Source: Kutzneria buriramensis (lineage in GTDB: Bacteria; Actinomycetota; Actinomycetes; Mycobacteriales; Pseudonocardiaceae). From it: a stretch of DNA of 64,000 nucleotides. Positions 1 to 11,198 of the stretch are shown here, in pieces. The DNA lies in contig NZ_QUNO01000001.1 of NCBI RefSeq assembly GCF_003387475.1, positions 868,001-932,000 on the forward strand. The letters are read 5' to 3'. A program made the position numbers and the translations under genes. The first letter of the stretch is position 1; each line of letters opens with the position of its first letter. The notes under the pieces were generated by a model. The model did not search any database and was not told where the DNA came from. It was given only the letters and a program-made list of their open reading frames with translations.

Positions 1-759
1 GGGCCGGCCGGCAACGGCGGCTACTACGTCTCGACCGCCGCGCAGTCCATCGACGGCAGCGAGCTGGCCACCGTCAGCAAGCCCCCCGGCACCAGCGCCG
101 CCGAGCTGCGGGTCGGGGGCCTCACCCAGGTCAACCCGGTGGTCGACCTGACCGCGGGCACACTGACCCGGCCGACGTGGGTGTCGACCGACTCGGCCAC
201 CGACGTCAGCAACGAGGTGTGGACCGTCGCCGACGGCAGCCGGGTGGCCCGCGTGATCAAGTCGGCCGACGGCACCTGGGTGGCGCGCACGGTCAACTCG
301 AACGACCTCAGCCAGTTCGGCCAGATCACCGACCTGCGGCTGTCCCGGGACGGCACGCGGGCTGCGGTCATCGCGAACTCGCTGCTCATCGTGTGCGCCG
401 TGGTCCGCACGCCCAACTCCGACACGGTGACGCTGCGCTCGCCCCGGGTGCTGCTCCAGGACACGCTGAACAGCGTCGTCGGCGTGGACTGGCTGCTCCA
501 GGACCAGCTGGTCGTCGCGACCTCCTCCCAGGAGTCGCCGGTCGTGCAGGTGTCCGTCGACGGCAGCCCGACGTTCGTCCGCTACAACGCGGCCAACCTG
601 ACCGCGCCGGTCTCGGCGGTCACGGCGGCGCCGAGCCGCCCGGTGATCGTGGTGGACGCCGGCGGTATGTGGACCTCCTCGGACTCGGGTTCGGTGTGGC
701 GGGTCCAGGGCATCGCGGTCGGCAAGTCGTCGAACGCCGTGCCCTTCTACCCCGGCTAG
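1..759 (+). CDS. lpqB: LpqB lipoprotein, C-terminal part (5' end outside window)
   Basis: The reading frame is open from base 1 and ends in TAG at 757-759, giving about 252 residues of a beta-propeller-like C-terminal region (repeated short strands such as DLRLSRDGTRAAVI and VGVDWLLQDQLVV). LpqB is the extracytoplasmic lipoprotein that works with the MtrAB two-component system in actinobacteria, modulating MtrB signalling and cell-wall growth. The assignment rests on this WD-like sequence and on synteny: in mycobacteria lpqB lies directly before comF, hpf and secA1, as it does here. The signal peptide, lipobox and GerMN domain would lie upstream of the window. Confidence is high for family, and no start can be given. 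Confidence 0.85.
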   Translation, partial: GPAGNGGYYVSTAAQSIDGSELATVSKPPGTSAAELRVGGLTQVNPVVDLTAGTLTRPTWVSTDSATDVSNEVWTVADGSRVARVIKSADGTWVARTVNSNDLSQFGQITDLRLSRDGTRAAVIANSLLIVCAVVRTPNSDTVTLRSPRVLLQDTLNSVVGVDWLLQDQLVVATSSQESPVVQVSVDGSPTFVRYNAANLTAPVSAVTAAPSRPVIVVDAGGMWTSSDSGSVWRVQGIAVGKSSNAVPFYPG

Positions 760-801
760 CAGTGTCTTTGCCGCGCGTTCCGCGCGGGGCGAGGCCGTGT
801 T

Positions 802-950
802 TCGGCGCCGCCTTCGGCGTCGCGGCTCGGCCGCTCGTGACCGGTGCCTCGCCCTTGCCGGATTTCGACCGCCGCGTCGGCTCGGCGGTGGGGTGCGTCG
901 GGTGGCGGCGATCGAAATCCAGCAACCGGGCGAAGCACCGGCGCGGCCTC
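802..950. repeat. Intergenic hairpin repeat, family 1 copy A
   Basis: Lies between the convergent lpqB and comF stops. Bases 802-830 are identical to 61880-61908, and the following 91-nt core 846-936 aligns without gaps to 61924-62014. The core folds: 860-868 pairs with 912-920 and 870-875 with 905-910. In the other copy the arm bases differ but still pair, which is covariation. A CTTCGG tetraloop-type turn sits near 809-814. It could act as a bidirectional terminator; there is no T tract. Confidence 0.7.
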
Positions 951-963
951 GCGGGCGTCCCGG

Positions 964-1626
964 CTAGTCGGTGCTGGTGAGGGCGACGATCGCGGTCACC
1001 TCCAACCCGGCCGCAGTGAGCACCTGGTGGCACGCGGCGGCGGTCGCGCCGGTGGTGATGACGTCGTCGAGCAGCACGACCGGGGCGCCGCGCGGCGGGG
1101 ACGCCCGTGGTCGAAGCCGCACCCGGCCGGCGAGGTTGGCGGCTCGGGCGGTCGGGTCCAGCCCGACGGAGTCGGCGGCCGAGCGGGCCAGCTCCAGCAT
1201 CGGGGCCACCGCCACGCCATGACCGGCCCGCGCCAGCTCGGCGGCGCACCACCGGGCCAGCTTCGTCATGTGCTCGCCGCCGCGTTGCCGGGAGGTGCGC
1301 CGCCGCGACGGAGCCGGGACCAGCCACCACACGCCGTCCGGCCCCGGCCGCGCCTCCGGGATCCATGGCAGCGCCCTCGCCACCGCCGCGCCCAGCGGCT
1401 CGGCCAGCTCCCGCCGGCCGCGCTCCTTGTACGCCAGCACGGCGTCGCGCGGGGCCCCGCGATATGGGGCCAGCGCATAGGCCGGTGGCCCGTCCGTGAT
1501 CGGGGCGCGATGTACCGGAAGAGGCCCTCCGAATTCGGCCGCGCAGGACTCGCACCACAGCCGGCCGCCCGTTCGGCAACCCACGCAGCGGACCGGCAGA
1601 ACAAGATCGAGCAGTTTCGTCGTCAT
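964..1626 (-). CDS. comF: ComF family phosphoribosyltransferase-like protein
   Basis: A 220-residue ComF-family protein. The N-terminus carries a small zinc-finger-like pair of CxxC motifs (VRCVGC at about residue 12, LWCESC at about 24), followed by a type I phosphoribosyltransferase fold. The PRPP-binding signature VVLLDDVITTGAT sits near residue 185. ComF takes part in natural competence in Gram-positives; in actinobacteria its role is less clear, and it may be a nucleobase or DNA-uptake-related PRTase. Start ATG at 1626-1624. It converges on lpqB, is transcribed away from hpf, and its position between lpqB and hpf matches Rv3242c. Confidence 0.88.
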   Translation of the reverse strand: MTTKLLDLVLPVRCVGCRTGGRLWCESCAAEFGGPLPVHRAPITDGPPAYALAPYRGAPRDAVLAYKERGRRELAEPLGAAVARALPWIPEARPGPDGVWWLVPAPSRRRTSRQRGGEHMTKLARWCAAELARAGHGVAVAPMLELARSAADSVGLDPTARAANLAGRVRLRPRASPPRGAPVVLLDDVITTGATAAACHQVLTAAGLEVTAIVALTSTD

Positions 1627-2376
1627 GGGGTCCAGCGTGGCCCTCGACCCCGACAGTTCCGGGCGCCCGTGTTTATTACTCGTGAGTTCGGGTTACGTCG
1701 GAAACCTGAAGTTGTTTCGCATGATTGAGAGAACCTCACACCGGCACCTGGGGGTGGACGTGAAGCGAATGTCGGGTTTTCGGCCACGGCCTTCGGCGGA
1801 CGTGATCGAGAGATACCACCCACATGGGTGAACTTGGGTAGCCGAACTCGATCACCGGCCCCGGTTCCGGCTGGTCCGGCGAAGATCGCCGCCGCCGGCC
1901 CGTCGCGCATCGCGACTACCACCATCGGGGCGACCCGAATCGGTGGCGACCGGTCGCACACGTGACCGGGAACCCCCGACTGGACTGGCACGTTGCCCCG
2001 ATATGAGGCCCTTGCCCAGCCCGTTCGTCGCAGTCCCGGCGGGACCGCGGTCGAACGGGGTCCTGCGCCGTCGGGGTGAAGCGGGCTCCACCCGTTCGGT
2101 GCGGCCGGTGCGGTGGGTGCGCTCCCGGTGCGCGCGGGCGTCCGAATCGGTCACGGAAGGTAGTGGCTTGAACTCCCCTGCAACGGGGTCTGTCGCAACG
2201 GCGAATCCGGGGCTAACGTGCTCCGCTATCAGCAATCCCGGCCCGCGGGGAGGAGGCGAACAGCCCATGACCCTGGCGCCGGCGAGCAGCGGCATCCGAC
2301 CGCCTCTCGGTCACCACCCGGCGCCGAACAACATCCCCCAGCATTGATGTTCTCGCAGCAGCGAGGGAGGTCGTGT
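1627..2376. other. 750-nt intergenic region upstream of hpf and comF
   Basis: Divergent spacer between comF and hpf. Short open frames here have no recognisable domains and no good ribosome binding site. A small CCCC-N-GGGG hairpin near 2174-2187 is the only structure seen. It probably contains the comF and hpf promoters, but no clear consensus boxes could be assigned. Confidence 0.4.
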
Positions 2377-3042
2377 ATGGACATCGTCGTGAAGGGCCGC
2401 AACGTCGAGGTGCCCGATCACTACCGGGTGCACGTGGCCGACAAGCTGGCCCGTCTTGAGCGCTACGACAAGAAGGTCATCCGATTCGACGTGGAACTGT
2501 TCCACGAGCCCAACCGCCGTCAGTCCAAGAACTGCCAGCGGGTCGAGATCACAGCCAAGGGGCGGGGCCCCGTGGTGCGTGCCGAGGCATGCGCCGGCGA
2601 CTTCTACGGAGCGCTCGACTGCGCGGTGACCAAGCTGGAGAACCGGCTGCGCAAGATGCATGATCGTCGCCGCGTGCACTACGGCCGTCGCAGTCCCGCG
2701 TCGGTCGCCGAGGCCACTGGCGCTATCGGCGCCCTGGTCTCCATGGATGACGGCGCCCAGACGGCCGCGACGGCCGTGCTGGAGATGGCTCCCGCCTACG
2801 ACCCGGGTCTGGCCGAGGTGCCGGCTCAGCGGTGGGAGGAAGACGCCGTCGACGAATCGCTCCCCGGACAGGTCGTCCGCGAGAAGGAGCACCCCGCCAA
2901 GCCCATGACCGTCGACCAGGCCCTCTACGAGATGGAACTGGTCGGACACGACTTCTACCTCTTCCACGACGCCGACAAACAGTGCGCGAGCGTCGTCTAC
3001 CGCAGGAAGGGATTCGACTACGGCGTGATCAGGCTGGGCTGA
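2377..3042 (+). CDS. hpf: Long-form ribosome hibernation promoting factor
   Basis: A 221-residue ribosome hibernation factor. The N-terminal S30AE domain (residues about 1-100, starting MDIVVKGRNVEVPDHYR) binds the small-subunit decoding site. A linker is followed by the C-terminal dimerisation domain (about 160-221, with KPMTVDQALYEMELVGHDFYLF), so this is the long form that makes 100S dimers or stabilises 70S particles. I chose ATG 2377 because a strong GAGGGAGG site lies 6 nt upstream; an in-frame ATG at 2347 would add 10 residues without a Shine-Dalgarno. The order comF-hpf-secA1 is conserved with mycobacteria (Rv3241c). Confidence 0.93.
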   Translation: MDIVVKGRNVEVPDHYRVHVADKLARLERYDKKVIRFDVELFHEPNRRQSKNCQRVEITAKGRGPVVRAEACAGDFYGALDCAVTKLENRLRKMHDRRRVHYGRRSPASVAEATGAIGALVSMDDGAQTAATAVLEMAPAYDPGLAEVPAQRWEEDAVDESLPGQVVREKEHPAKPMTVDQALYEMELVGHDFYLFHDADKQCASVVYRRKGFDYGVIRLG

Positions 3043-3067
3043 CACGCACCGCGACTCGGGAACCTCG

Positions 3068-3103
3068 ACGGCCGGCTTCCACGTTGTAGTGGGGGCCGGC
3101 CGT
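3068..3103 (+). terminator. Hairpin after hpf
   Basis: Perfect 9-bp arms (ACGGCCGGC at 3068-3076, GCCGGCCGT at 3095-3103) around an 18-nt loop, 25 nt after the hpf stop. There is no T run, as is common for GC-rich terminators. Confidence 0.5.
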
Positions 3104-3194
3104 TACCTGCTGACGGTCGGTCAGCCTACGATGACGGAAAAGGGCGTCCGCACCCAGGGCGCGTGACGAGAACCCGACGAGCGAGGTCCCCCGG

Positions 3195-6005
<2,811 letters not shown>

Positions 6006-6012
6006 GTGTGTC

Positions 6013-6053
6013 CCGAACGGGGCGGGTCCGGTTTCCGGGCCCGCCCCGTTCGG
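6013..6053. terminator. Strong bidirectional terminator hairpin
   Basis: 19-bp stem (6013-6031 with 6035-6053, one G-U pair) around a TTT loop, located exactly between the convergent stops of secA1 (6005) and the Rv3235-like gene (6056). Confidence 0.85.
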
Positions 6054-6055
6054 CG

Positions 6056-6520
6056 TCACAGCACCCGGAACACGCTGCACCGCAACGGTTCCCGTACCTC
6101 GAAGCGGGCCGCGACGGCCCGCCGGCGGTAGTCGATCTCGGCCACCCCGCACGCCTCGACGACACCGTCCGTCGGCTGCCGGGCGTGCAGGCTGCGCAGC
6201 CGGCTGCGGGTCTGCGTGGTGCGGCCCTTGGCCCTCGTCTCGATCGAGGACAGCGCCGTGGCCGTGAAGTGCGGCCGCAGCTGGCCGAGCGGGCGGCGGC
6301 CGTCGATGGCCTCCAGCACCTGGTTGATCAGGTGCCAGAGCCGGTTGCACAGCGCCGGCGTCACGTCGTCGGCCGGCGGTCTGTCCGGCCGGTCCTCGAC
6401 CAGCCGCAGCCGGTGCCGGCCGAACCGGTGCGGCGACGGGCCCGGCTTCGGCTCGTAGCCGGGCAACACCCGCAGGATGAGCGGTTCCTCGATCGTGGTC
6501 ACACGCCACGGCTGACCCAC
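6056..6520 (-). CDS. Rv3235 family protein (DUF6459-like)
   Basis: A 154-residue protein of the small actinobacterial Rv3235 family, function unknown. The conserved core contains ALCNRLWHLINQVLEAIDGRRP and the LGQLRPHFT region, followed by a basic, arginine-rich stretch (RAKGRTTQTRSRLRSL) and a C-terminal beta segment ending REPLRCSVFRVL. No signal peptide or membrane segment is seen, so it is probably cytoplasmic. Start GTG 6520 (VGQPWRV). It converges on secA1 across a strong terminator and diverges from the HAD gene. In mycobacteria the homologue also lies near secA1. Family call is fairly firm; the role is unknown. Confidence 0.75.
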   Translation of the reverse strand: MGQPWRVTTIEEPLILRVLPGYEPKPGPSPHRFGRHRLRLVEDRPDRPPADDVTPALCNRLWHLINQVLEAIDGRRPLGQLRPHFTATALSSIETRAKGRTTQTRSRLRSLHARQPTDGVVEACGVAEIDYRRRAVAARFEVREPLRCSVFRVL

Positions 6521-6600
6521 TGACGCCCCCGATTTCTCGTGCCCCCATGACCGGACAGAGCGGCAAATCGGACAGCGACGGACGGCCGTAGCCTGATGGG

Positions 6601-7029
6601 GTGATGAGGGGACTTGTCGTCGACTTCGGCGGCGTGCTGACCGACCGGGGGCCCGACGGGGTCGGCGAGCCGCCGCTCATCGGCGCCGTGCTGGCCGCAC
6701 GGGAGGCCGGCATCCGGACCGCGCTGCTGTCCAACGCGGACGGTCCCGGTGAGCCGATCCCCTGGCTGGACCGCCTTTTCCAGGTTCTCGTCTTCTCCGG
6801 TGACGTCGGCGTGGCCAAACCGGACGTGGAGATCTACCGGCTGACCGTCGAGCGCCTCGGGCTGGCGCCGGCGGAGTGCGTCTTCGTCGACGACCTGGCC
6901 GTCAACGTGCGCGGGGCCGTGCGGGCCGGGCTCGTCGGCGTGCACCACACGTCGGTGGCCGCCACCCTGGCCGAACTTTCCGTGCTGCTGGGTGTCGATT
7001 TCGCCGGGGGTCCTTCGTACAGGGGGTGA
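6601..7029 (+). CDS. Capless HAD-superfamily hydrolase
   Basis: A 142-residue HAD-like phosphatase. Motif I is VVDFGGVLTD (nucleophile Asp at about residue 8), motif II LLSNAD (about 41), the lysine motif is GVAKPDVEIY (about 74) and motif IV VFVDDLAVNV (about 97). The second Asp of the classical DxD is Gly, as in a common HAD-IA subgroup (DFGGVL). The protein is shorter than typical HAD-IA enzymes because the helical cap is absent, so the active site should be open, perhaps to large or protein substrates (inference). GTG 6601 and ATG 6604 are both possible starts. It is followed after 21 nt by the reductase-like gene, probably as one operon. Confidence 0.8.
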   Translation: MMRGLVVDFGGVLTDRGPDGVGEPPLIGAVLAAREAGIRTALLSNADGPGEPIPWLDRLFQVLVFSGDVGVAKPDVEIYRLTVERLGLAPAECVFVDDLAVNVRGAVRAGLVGVHHTSVAATLAELSVLLGVDFAGGPSYRG

Positions 7030-7050
7030 CCCGAGCGAAGGAGAACGGCG

Positions 7051-7635
7051 ATGCGTTCGATCACGGCCACGATGTTCATCAGCCTGGACGGTGTGGTGCA
7101 GGGCCTGGGGCGGTCCGACGAGGACACCCGCGGCGGCTTCACCCACGGCGGGTGGGGCCCGCGCTACAACGACGAGGTCATGTTCGCCGAGATGGGCAAG
7201 GGCATGGCCAAGGCCGGCGACCTGCTGTTCGGGCGTCGGACCTGGGAGGACTTCGAGGCCGCGTGGGGGCACTCCACCGACGGCAACCCGTACACGGCGC
7301 TCATGAACTCGACCGTGAAGTACGTCGTCTCCCGGACGCTGCCCGACGCCGACGCCTGGCAGAACTCGGTCCTGCTGCGTGGCGACGCCGTGCAGACCGT
7401 CGCCTCGCTGAAGGCCCAGCCCGGCAACGACCTGTCCATCAACGGCAGCGCGTCGCTGGTGCGCACCCTGCACGCCGCCGGCCTGATCGACCACTACGTG
7501 CTGCTGATCCACCCGCTCACCCTGGGCAGCGGGGCCCGGCTGTTCGAGGGGCCCGCGCCGCTGACGGAGTTCGACCTGGTCAGCAGCGTCGCCACCGGCA
7601 AGGGCGTGATCATCGCCCAGTACACCCGGCGCTGA
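7051..7635 (+). CDS. RibD C-terminal/dihydrofolate-reductase-like protein
   Basis: A 194-residue member of the RibD_C/DHFR-fold family, starting MRSITATMFISLDGVVQGLG, with the family's typical YVVSRTL strand near residue 90 and NGSASLVRTL near 131. Such proteins bind NAD(P)H and reduce pterin- or deaminated-pyrimidine-like substrates, but most actinobacterial paralogues have no known substrate; there is no riboflavin operon here. Start ATG 7051 with GAAGGAGAA 6 nt upstream. It is probably cotranscribed with the HAD gene. Confidence 0.82.
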   Translation: MRSITATMFISLDGVVQGLGRSDEDTRGGFTHGGWGPRYNDEVMFAEMGKGMAKAGDLLFGRRTWEDFEAAWGHSTDGNPYTALMNSTVKYVVSRTLPDADAWQNSVLLRGDAVQTVASLKAQPGNDLSINGSASLVRTLHAAGLIDHYVLLIHPLTLGSGARLFEGPAPLTEFDLVSSVATGKGVIIAQYTRR

Positions 7636-7638
7636 GGA

Positions 7639-8193
7639 TCAGCCGTCGGCCGGGAGGAGTCGGACCAGACCGACCCAGTTCTCCGCCGTCTCCACGTAGG
7701 CGGCTCGGACCTGCCAGCGGCCGGCGCTCACCGGAACCGGCGCCTGCTCGGGCTTGCTGTCATCGGGATAGCCGGCGGCCAGGTCGGCGCCCGCGACGGC
7801 GGAGTCCATGAGCACGGCCGGGCCGTCGGTGGACCAGGTGCCGCAGTCGTCCCACTCCGTCGCGGGATCCGCGAGGACGGCCTCGGCCGCGGCGATCAGG
7901 TCGGCCTCGGAGTCGGCGGCGTGCCAGCGCAGGAAAGCCCGGTGCTCGGGCAGATAGCACGTGGTCGCCGGCTCGTCGCCCAGCACCAGGGCCTGCGCGC
8001 CGCCGACGGCGATCACGGCGGCCCGGTCCTCCACCTCGCAGACGCGGTCGTAGTCGTCCGGCGCGGTCCCGTCGCCGGCGATGACTCCGGTCTCGGTGCA
8101 GCCGTGCCATGCGGCAACCGCCGAGACCGGGATGACGATCAGCGGGCCGCCCATCGACTCCACCCATGCCGGCGTGGGTGCGGAGATGCTCAT
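7639..8193 (-). CDS. Imm21-family immunity protein, orphan
   Basis: 184 residues. The N-terminus WVESMGGPLIVIPVS, the DYDRVCEVED segment (about 42) and the long Trp/Asp-rich middle match the immunity protein 21 family, which protects against polymorphic or contact-dependent toxins by binding them. I chose ATG 8193 (MSISAPTPAW) because the upstream in-frame extension (to 8316) runs over the divergent small gene and lacks family similarity. No toxin, LXG, WXG100 or RHS gene is visible next to it, so it is an orphan: it may guard against neighbours' toxins or serve another purpose. It converges on the RibD-like gene with 3 nt between stops. Confidence 0.75.
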   Translation of the reverse strand: MSISAPTPAWVESMGGPLIVIPVSAVAAWHGCTETGVIAGDGTAPDDYDRVCEVEDRAAVIAVGGAQALVLGDEPATTCYLPEHRAFLRWHAADSEADLIAAAEAVLADPATEWDDCGTWSTDGPAVLMDSAVAGADLAAGYPDDSKPEQAPVPVSAGRWQVRAAYVETAENWVGLVRLLPADG

Positions 8194-8266
8194 GACGGCA
8201 ATTGTGGCCGCTCGACCGGGGGAACGGATCGGGTTTGGGAAGCCGCCGCCGCTAGCGTCCGAAGGC

Positions 8267-8494
8267 ATGGACGCACTGCTGCTGGCCTGCACTTTCACGT
8301 TCGCGACGACGGGCAAGGGGCAGGAGGTGACGGCGGTGTGCCCGATGCCGGCCTACCGGGTGCTGGCGAAGTGCGGCGACCCGGACAGACCGGAGGGCGG
8401 CTGGACGGTGTACGGGGCGTGGGCCGGCGGGCACGGCTCCACCGCCCTGTGCCGGGGAAGCAGGATCATCGACTATCGGGTCGAGACCGCCTGA
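8267..8494 (+). CDS. Small hypothetical protein (75 aa)
   Basis: Starts at ATG 8267 with a GAAGG site 3-6 nt upstream and ends at TGA 8494, running 29 nt into the 3' end of the convergent TrmH gene. The protein has four cysteines (ACTF, AVCPM, AKCGD, ALCRG) and a hydrophobic beginning (MDALLLACTFTFATT) too short to be a clear signal peptide. No family recognised. Divergent from the Imm21 gene across 73 nt, a layout seen for small toxin/antitoxin-like or regulator genes, but nothing in the sequence proves this. Confidence 0.45.
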   Translation: MDALLLACTFTFATTGKGQEVTAVCPMPAYRVLAKCGDPDRPEGGWTVYGAWAGGHGSTALCRGSRIIDYRVETA

Positions 8495-9248
8495 CGAGTT
8501 CGAAGCAGAGGACGGCGGCGGCGCTGGCGACGTTGAGGGATTCGACGCCGCCGGCCATGGGGATCGAGACCCAGCGGTTGATCAAGGGGCGCACGCCGTC
8601 GGTGATGCCGGAGGTCTCGCTGCCCATGACGAAGGCGACCTTGTCGGGGAACGAGGCCGTGAAGACGGTGTTGCGGGCGCCGGCGTCCATGGCGACGAGG
8701 GTGTAGCCGGCGTCGCGCAACGACGACGCGGCCTCCTCGGCGGTGTAGCACCGCAGCACGGGGGCGGTGAAGGCGACGCCGGCGGAGGCCTTGACGACGA
8801 GGGGGTCGATGGTGGCGACGCCCTTGCGCGGCACGACGATGCCCTCGAGGCCGGCGGCGGTGGCTGTGCGCAGGATCATGCCGACGTTGGCGGGCGTGGT
8901 GATCCCGTCGAGCAGCAGCACGGAGGCGGGCGGGCGGCGGTCGCCCAGGGCGGCGGCGAGGGTGCGCATTCGCGGTGCGACGACGTCGGCCAGCACGCCC
9001 TGGTCCTGCTTGCCGTTGCCGGCGAGCACCTTCACCCGCTGCGCGGAGGCGCGCTGGACCTGCACGCCGCGGTCCCGGGCGGCGTCGAGGATCTCCCGCG
9101 CGGCGGGGCCACGGGCGCTGTCGGCCAGCACGACCTTGTCCACGGACAGGCGCGCGTCGGCCAGCGCCTCCAGCACCGGTTTGCGCCCGTAAACCGTCAC
9201 GAACCGATCCTTGGGGGACACATTGTCGACACCGGGGACCTCACGCAC
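8466..9248 (-). CDS. TrmH/SpoU-family RNA 2'-O-methyltransferase
   Basis: About 260 residues. The N-terminal L30e-like RNA-binding domain (FVTVYGRKPVLEAL onward) precedes a SpoU knot domain with motif 1 GITTPANVGMILRTATAAG, motif 2 VMGSETSGI and motif 3 SIPMAGGVESLNVASA. These bind SAM in the trefoil knot and methylate ribose 2'-OH of tRNA or rRNA; the exact target is not evident. Start is uncertain: GTG 9248 or GTG 9221, neither with a good Shine-Dalgarno, so translation may be leaderless. Divergent from the WS/DGAT gene. Its 3' end overlaps the small gene at 8267-8494. Confidence 0.88.
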   Translation of the reverse strand: MREVPGVDNVSPKDRFVTVYGRKPVLEALADARLSVDKVVLADSARGPAAREILDAARDRGVQVQRASAQRVKVLAGNGKQDQGVLADVVAPRMRTLAAALGDRRPPASVLLLDGITTPANVGMILRTATAAGLEGIVVPRKGVATIDPLVVKASAGVAFTAPVLRCYTAEEAASSLRDAGYTLVAMDAGARNTVFTASFPDKVAFVMGSETSGITDGVRPLINRWVSIPMAGGVESLNVASAAAVLCFELVRRSRPDSR

Positions 9249-9293
9249 CCGAGCAGGATGGCACAGCCGTACGGATGTGCCAGGATCGGCACC

Positions 9294-10691
9294 ATGCCGG
9301 ACCGCCTCTCGGCGCTGGACGCGTCGTTCCTGTACCTGGAAGACCAGACGACCCCGATGCACGTCGGCGGCATCGCGGTCTTCCGCAAGCCCCGGACCGG
9401 CTTCGACTACGACGGCCTGGTCGCGCTGATCGAGCAGCGCCTGGCGCTGGTCCCCCGATACCGGCAGAAGGTGGTCCAGGTGCCGGGCCGGCTGGCCCGC
9501 CCGGTCTGGGCCGACGACCCCGACTTCGACGTCACCTACCACGTGCGCCGCTCGGCCCTGCCCAAGCCCGGCAGCGACGAGCAGCTCAACGACCTGGCCG
9601 CGCGCCTGATGTCCCGGCCGCTGGACCACACCCGCCCGCTCTGGGAGACGTACCTGGTCGAGGGCCTGGAGCGCAACCGCATCGCGGTGATCACCAAGAC
9701 CCACCACGCCATGGTCGACGGCATCGGCGCGGTCGAGCTGGGCCAGGTCATCCTGGACGTGTCGGCGACGCCCCGCCCGCCGACCGAGAACCTGTGGATG
9801 CCGCAGCCGGAACCGGGCGTCACGCAGCTGGTGTTCGACGCCGTCGCCGAGATGGTGCAGCGCCCCGGCGAGGTGCTGGAGAACGCCCGGTCGGCGGCGC
9901 TGGACGCGGCGGCGACGGTGCAGAAGGTCGCCGAGGCGGTGACGGGCGTGGTGTCGGCGGTGAAGGCGGCGGCGCGGCCGGCGCCGGGCAGCCCGCTCAA
10001 CGTGCGGATCTCGCACCAGCGCCGGTACGCGACGGCGCGCACCAAGCTGGACGACTACCGCGCCATCCGCAAGACCCACGGCGGCACGGTCAACGACGCG
10101 GTGCTGGCGACGGTGTCGGGGGCGCTGCGCACCTGGCTGCTGTCCCGGGGCGAGGCAGTCAATTCGTACGCCACGATCCGCGCGCTGGTGCCACTCTCGG
10201 TGCGTGACACCGAATCGGAGAACGGCATCGGCAGCAAGGTGCAGGCCTACCTCGTCGATCTGCCGGTGGGCGAGTCGAATCCGGTGGTGCGACTGCACCA
10301 CATCAGCCACGCCATGCGCGCCCACAAGGAGTCCGGCCAGTCGGTCGCCGCCGACGCCCTGGTGCGCGTCGGCGGCATCACGCCGCCCACACTGCACGCG
10401 TTAGGTGCCCGCGTCGCGAGCTCGTTCTCCCGCCGCATCTTCAACGTGGTGGTGACCAACGTGCCCGGCCCGCAGGTGCCGCTCTACGCGGCCGGTGCGA
10501 AGATGATCGAGATGTTCCCGATCGTCCCGCTGGCCAAGAACCAGGCGCTGTCCATCGGGGTCACCTCCTACGACGGGGGTGTCTACTTCGGACTGAACGC
10601 GGACCGGGACGCGATGTCCGATGTGGACGTCGTGGCCGGGATGGTCGAGGAGTCGTTGGAAGAACTCGTGGGAACGGTGGCCACGTCATGA
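9294..10691 (+). CDS. Wax ester synthase/diacylglycerol acyltransferase (WS/DGAT)
   Basis: A 465-residue bifunctional WS/DGAT family enzyme that uses acyl-CoA to esterify diacylglycerol or fatty alcohols, making storage triacylglycerol or wax esters at the membrane. The catalytic motif HHAMVDG lies near residue 139 and the N-terminus MPDRLSALDASFLYLED is typical. The C-terminal half has NVVVTNVPGPQVPLYAAGA, the conserved NVPGP segment. Start ATG 9294. The stop overlaps the start of the DUF6912 gene by 4 nt, so the two are translationally coupled. Confidence 0.92.
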   Translation: MPDRLSALDASFLYLEDQTTPMHVGGIAVFRKPRTGFDYDGLVALIEQRLALVPRYRQKVVQVPGRLARPVWADDPDFDVTYHVRRSALPKPGSDEQLNDLAARLMSRPLDHTRPLWETYLVEGLERNRIAVITKTHHAMVDGIGAVELGQVILDVSATPRPPTENLWMPQPEPGVTQLVFDAVAEMVQRPGEVLENARSAALDAAATVQKVAEAVTGVVSAVKAAARPAPGSPLNVRISHQRRYATARTKLDDYRAIRKTHGGTVNDAVLATVSGALRTWLLSRGEAVNSYATIRALVPLSVRDTESENGIGSKVQAYLVDLPVGESNPVVRLHHISHAMRAHKESGQSVAADALVRVGGITPPTLHALGARVASSFSRRIFNVVVTNVPGPQVPLYAAGAKMIEMFPIVPLAKNQALSIGVTSYDGGVYFGLNADRDAMSDVDVVAGMVEESLEELVGTVATS

Positions 10692-11191
10692 GGGTGTTCC
10701 TGCCCGCCACACTCGGCATGCTGCACCAGCTGGTGTCCGACGAGGAGTTCCGCCCGGTGGGCGGCACCGCGTTCGCGCTGACGCCGGCGCTGCGCGAGTC
10801 CTACGCCTCGGGCGACACCGAGGACATGGAGTACATCGCCATGCTCGACGCGGCCCGCGCCTCGCTGCGGCTGCTGGCCGCGGAGCTGTCGGAGAACCCG
10901 GAGGCGCTGCCGCGACGCGCGGTGATCGCCGCCGACGTGGAGGACGTCAAGCTGCGGCCGGACCTGGACTACTCGGTGGTCAAGGTGCCGGGCACGGTGA
11001 CCATGAAGATGATCGCCTCCGTGCACGTGGACACCGCCGACGCCGAGCCGGCCGTGCGGGCGGCCTCGGCGGTGGTGGACGCGGCGGACCTCGGCGACCC
11101 GGACGCGGAGTTCACCGTCGGCAGCGCCGAGGACCACGCGCTGGCCTGGTACGCGCCGCAGGAGTTGCCATTCCTGCTGGAGCTGATGTGA
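10688..11191 (+). CDS. DUF6912 family protein
   Basis: 167 residues, starting MRVFLPATLGMLHQLV. Homologues are found across actinobacteria, usually beside WS/DGAT and pruA genes, and have no assigned function. The sequence suggests an alpha/beta protein with a conserved segment YASGDTEDMEYIAMLDAARASL cut here for length, and a C-terminal ALAWYAPQELPFLLELM. No signal peptide or membrane helix. ATG overlaps the WS/DGAT stop (ATGA) and pruA follows after 7 nt, indicating a three-gene operon. Confidence 0.7.
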   Translation: MRVFLPATLGMLHQLVSDEEFRPVGGTAFALTPALRESYASGDTEDMEYIAMLDAARASLRLLAAELSENPEALPRRAVIAADVEDVKLRPDLDYSVVKVPGTVTMKMIASVHVDTADAEPAVRAASAVVDAADLGDPDAEFTVGSAEDHALAWYAPQELPFLLELM

Positions 11192-11198
11192 TGGGTCC

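Noticed and set aside
1852-2295. Possible gene upstream of hpf on the minus strand
   Set aside because: Arg/Pro/Gly-rich translation with no family and no Shine-Dalgarno; treated as intergenic.
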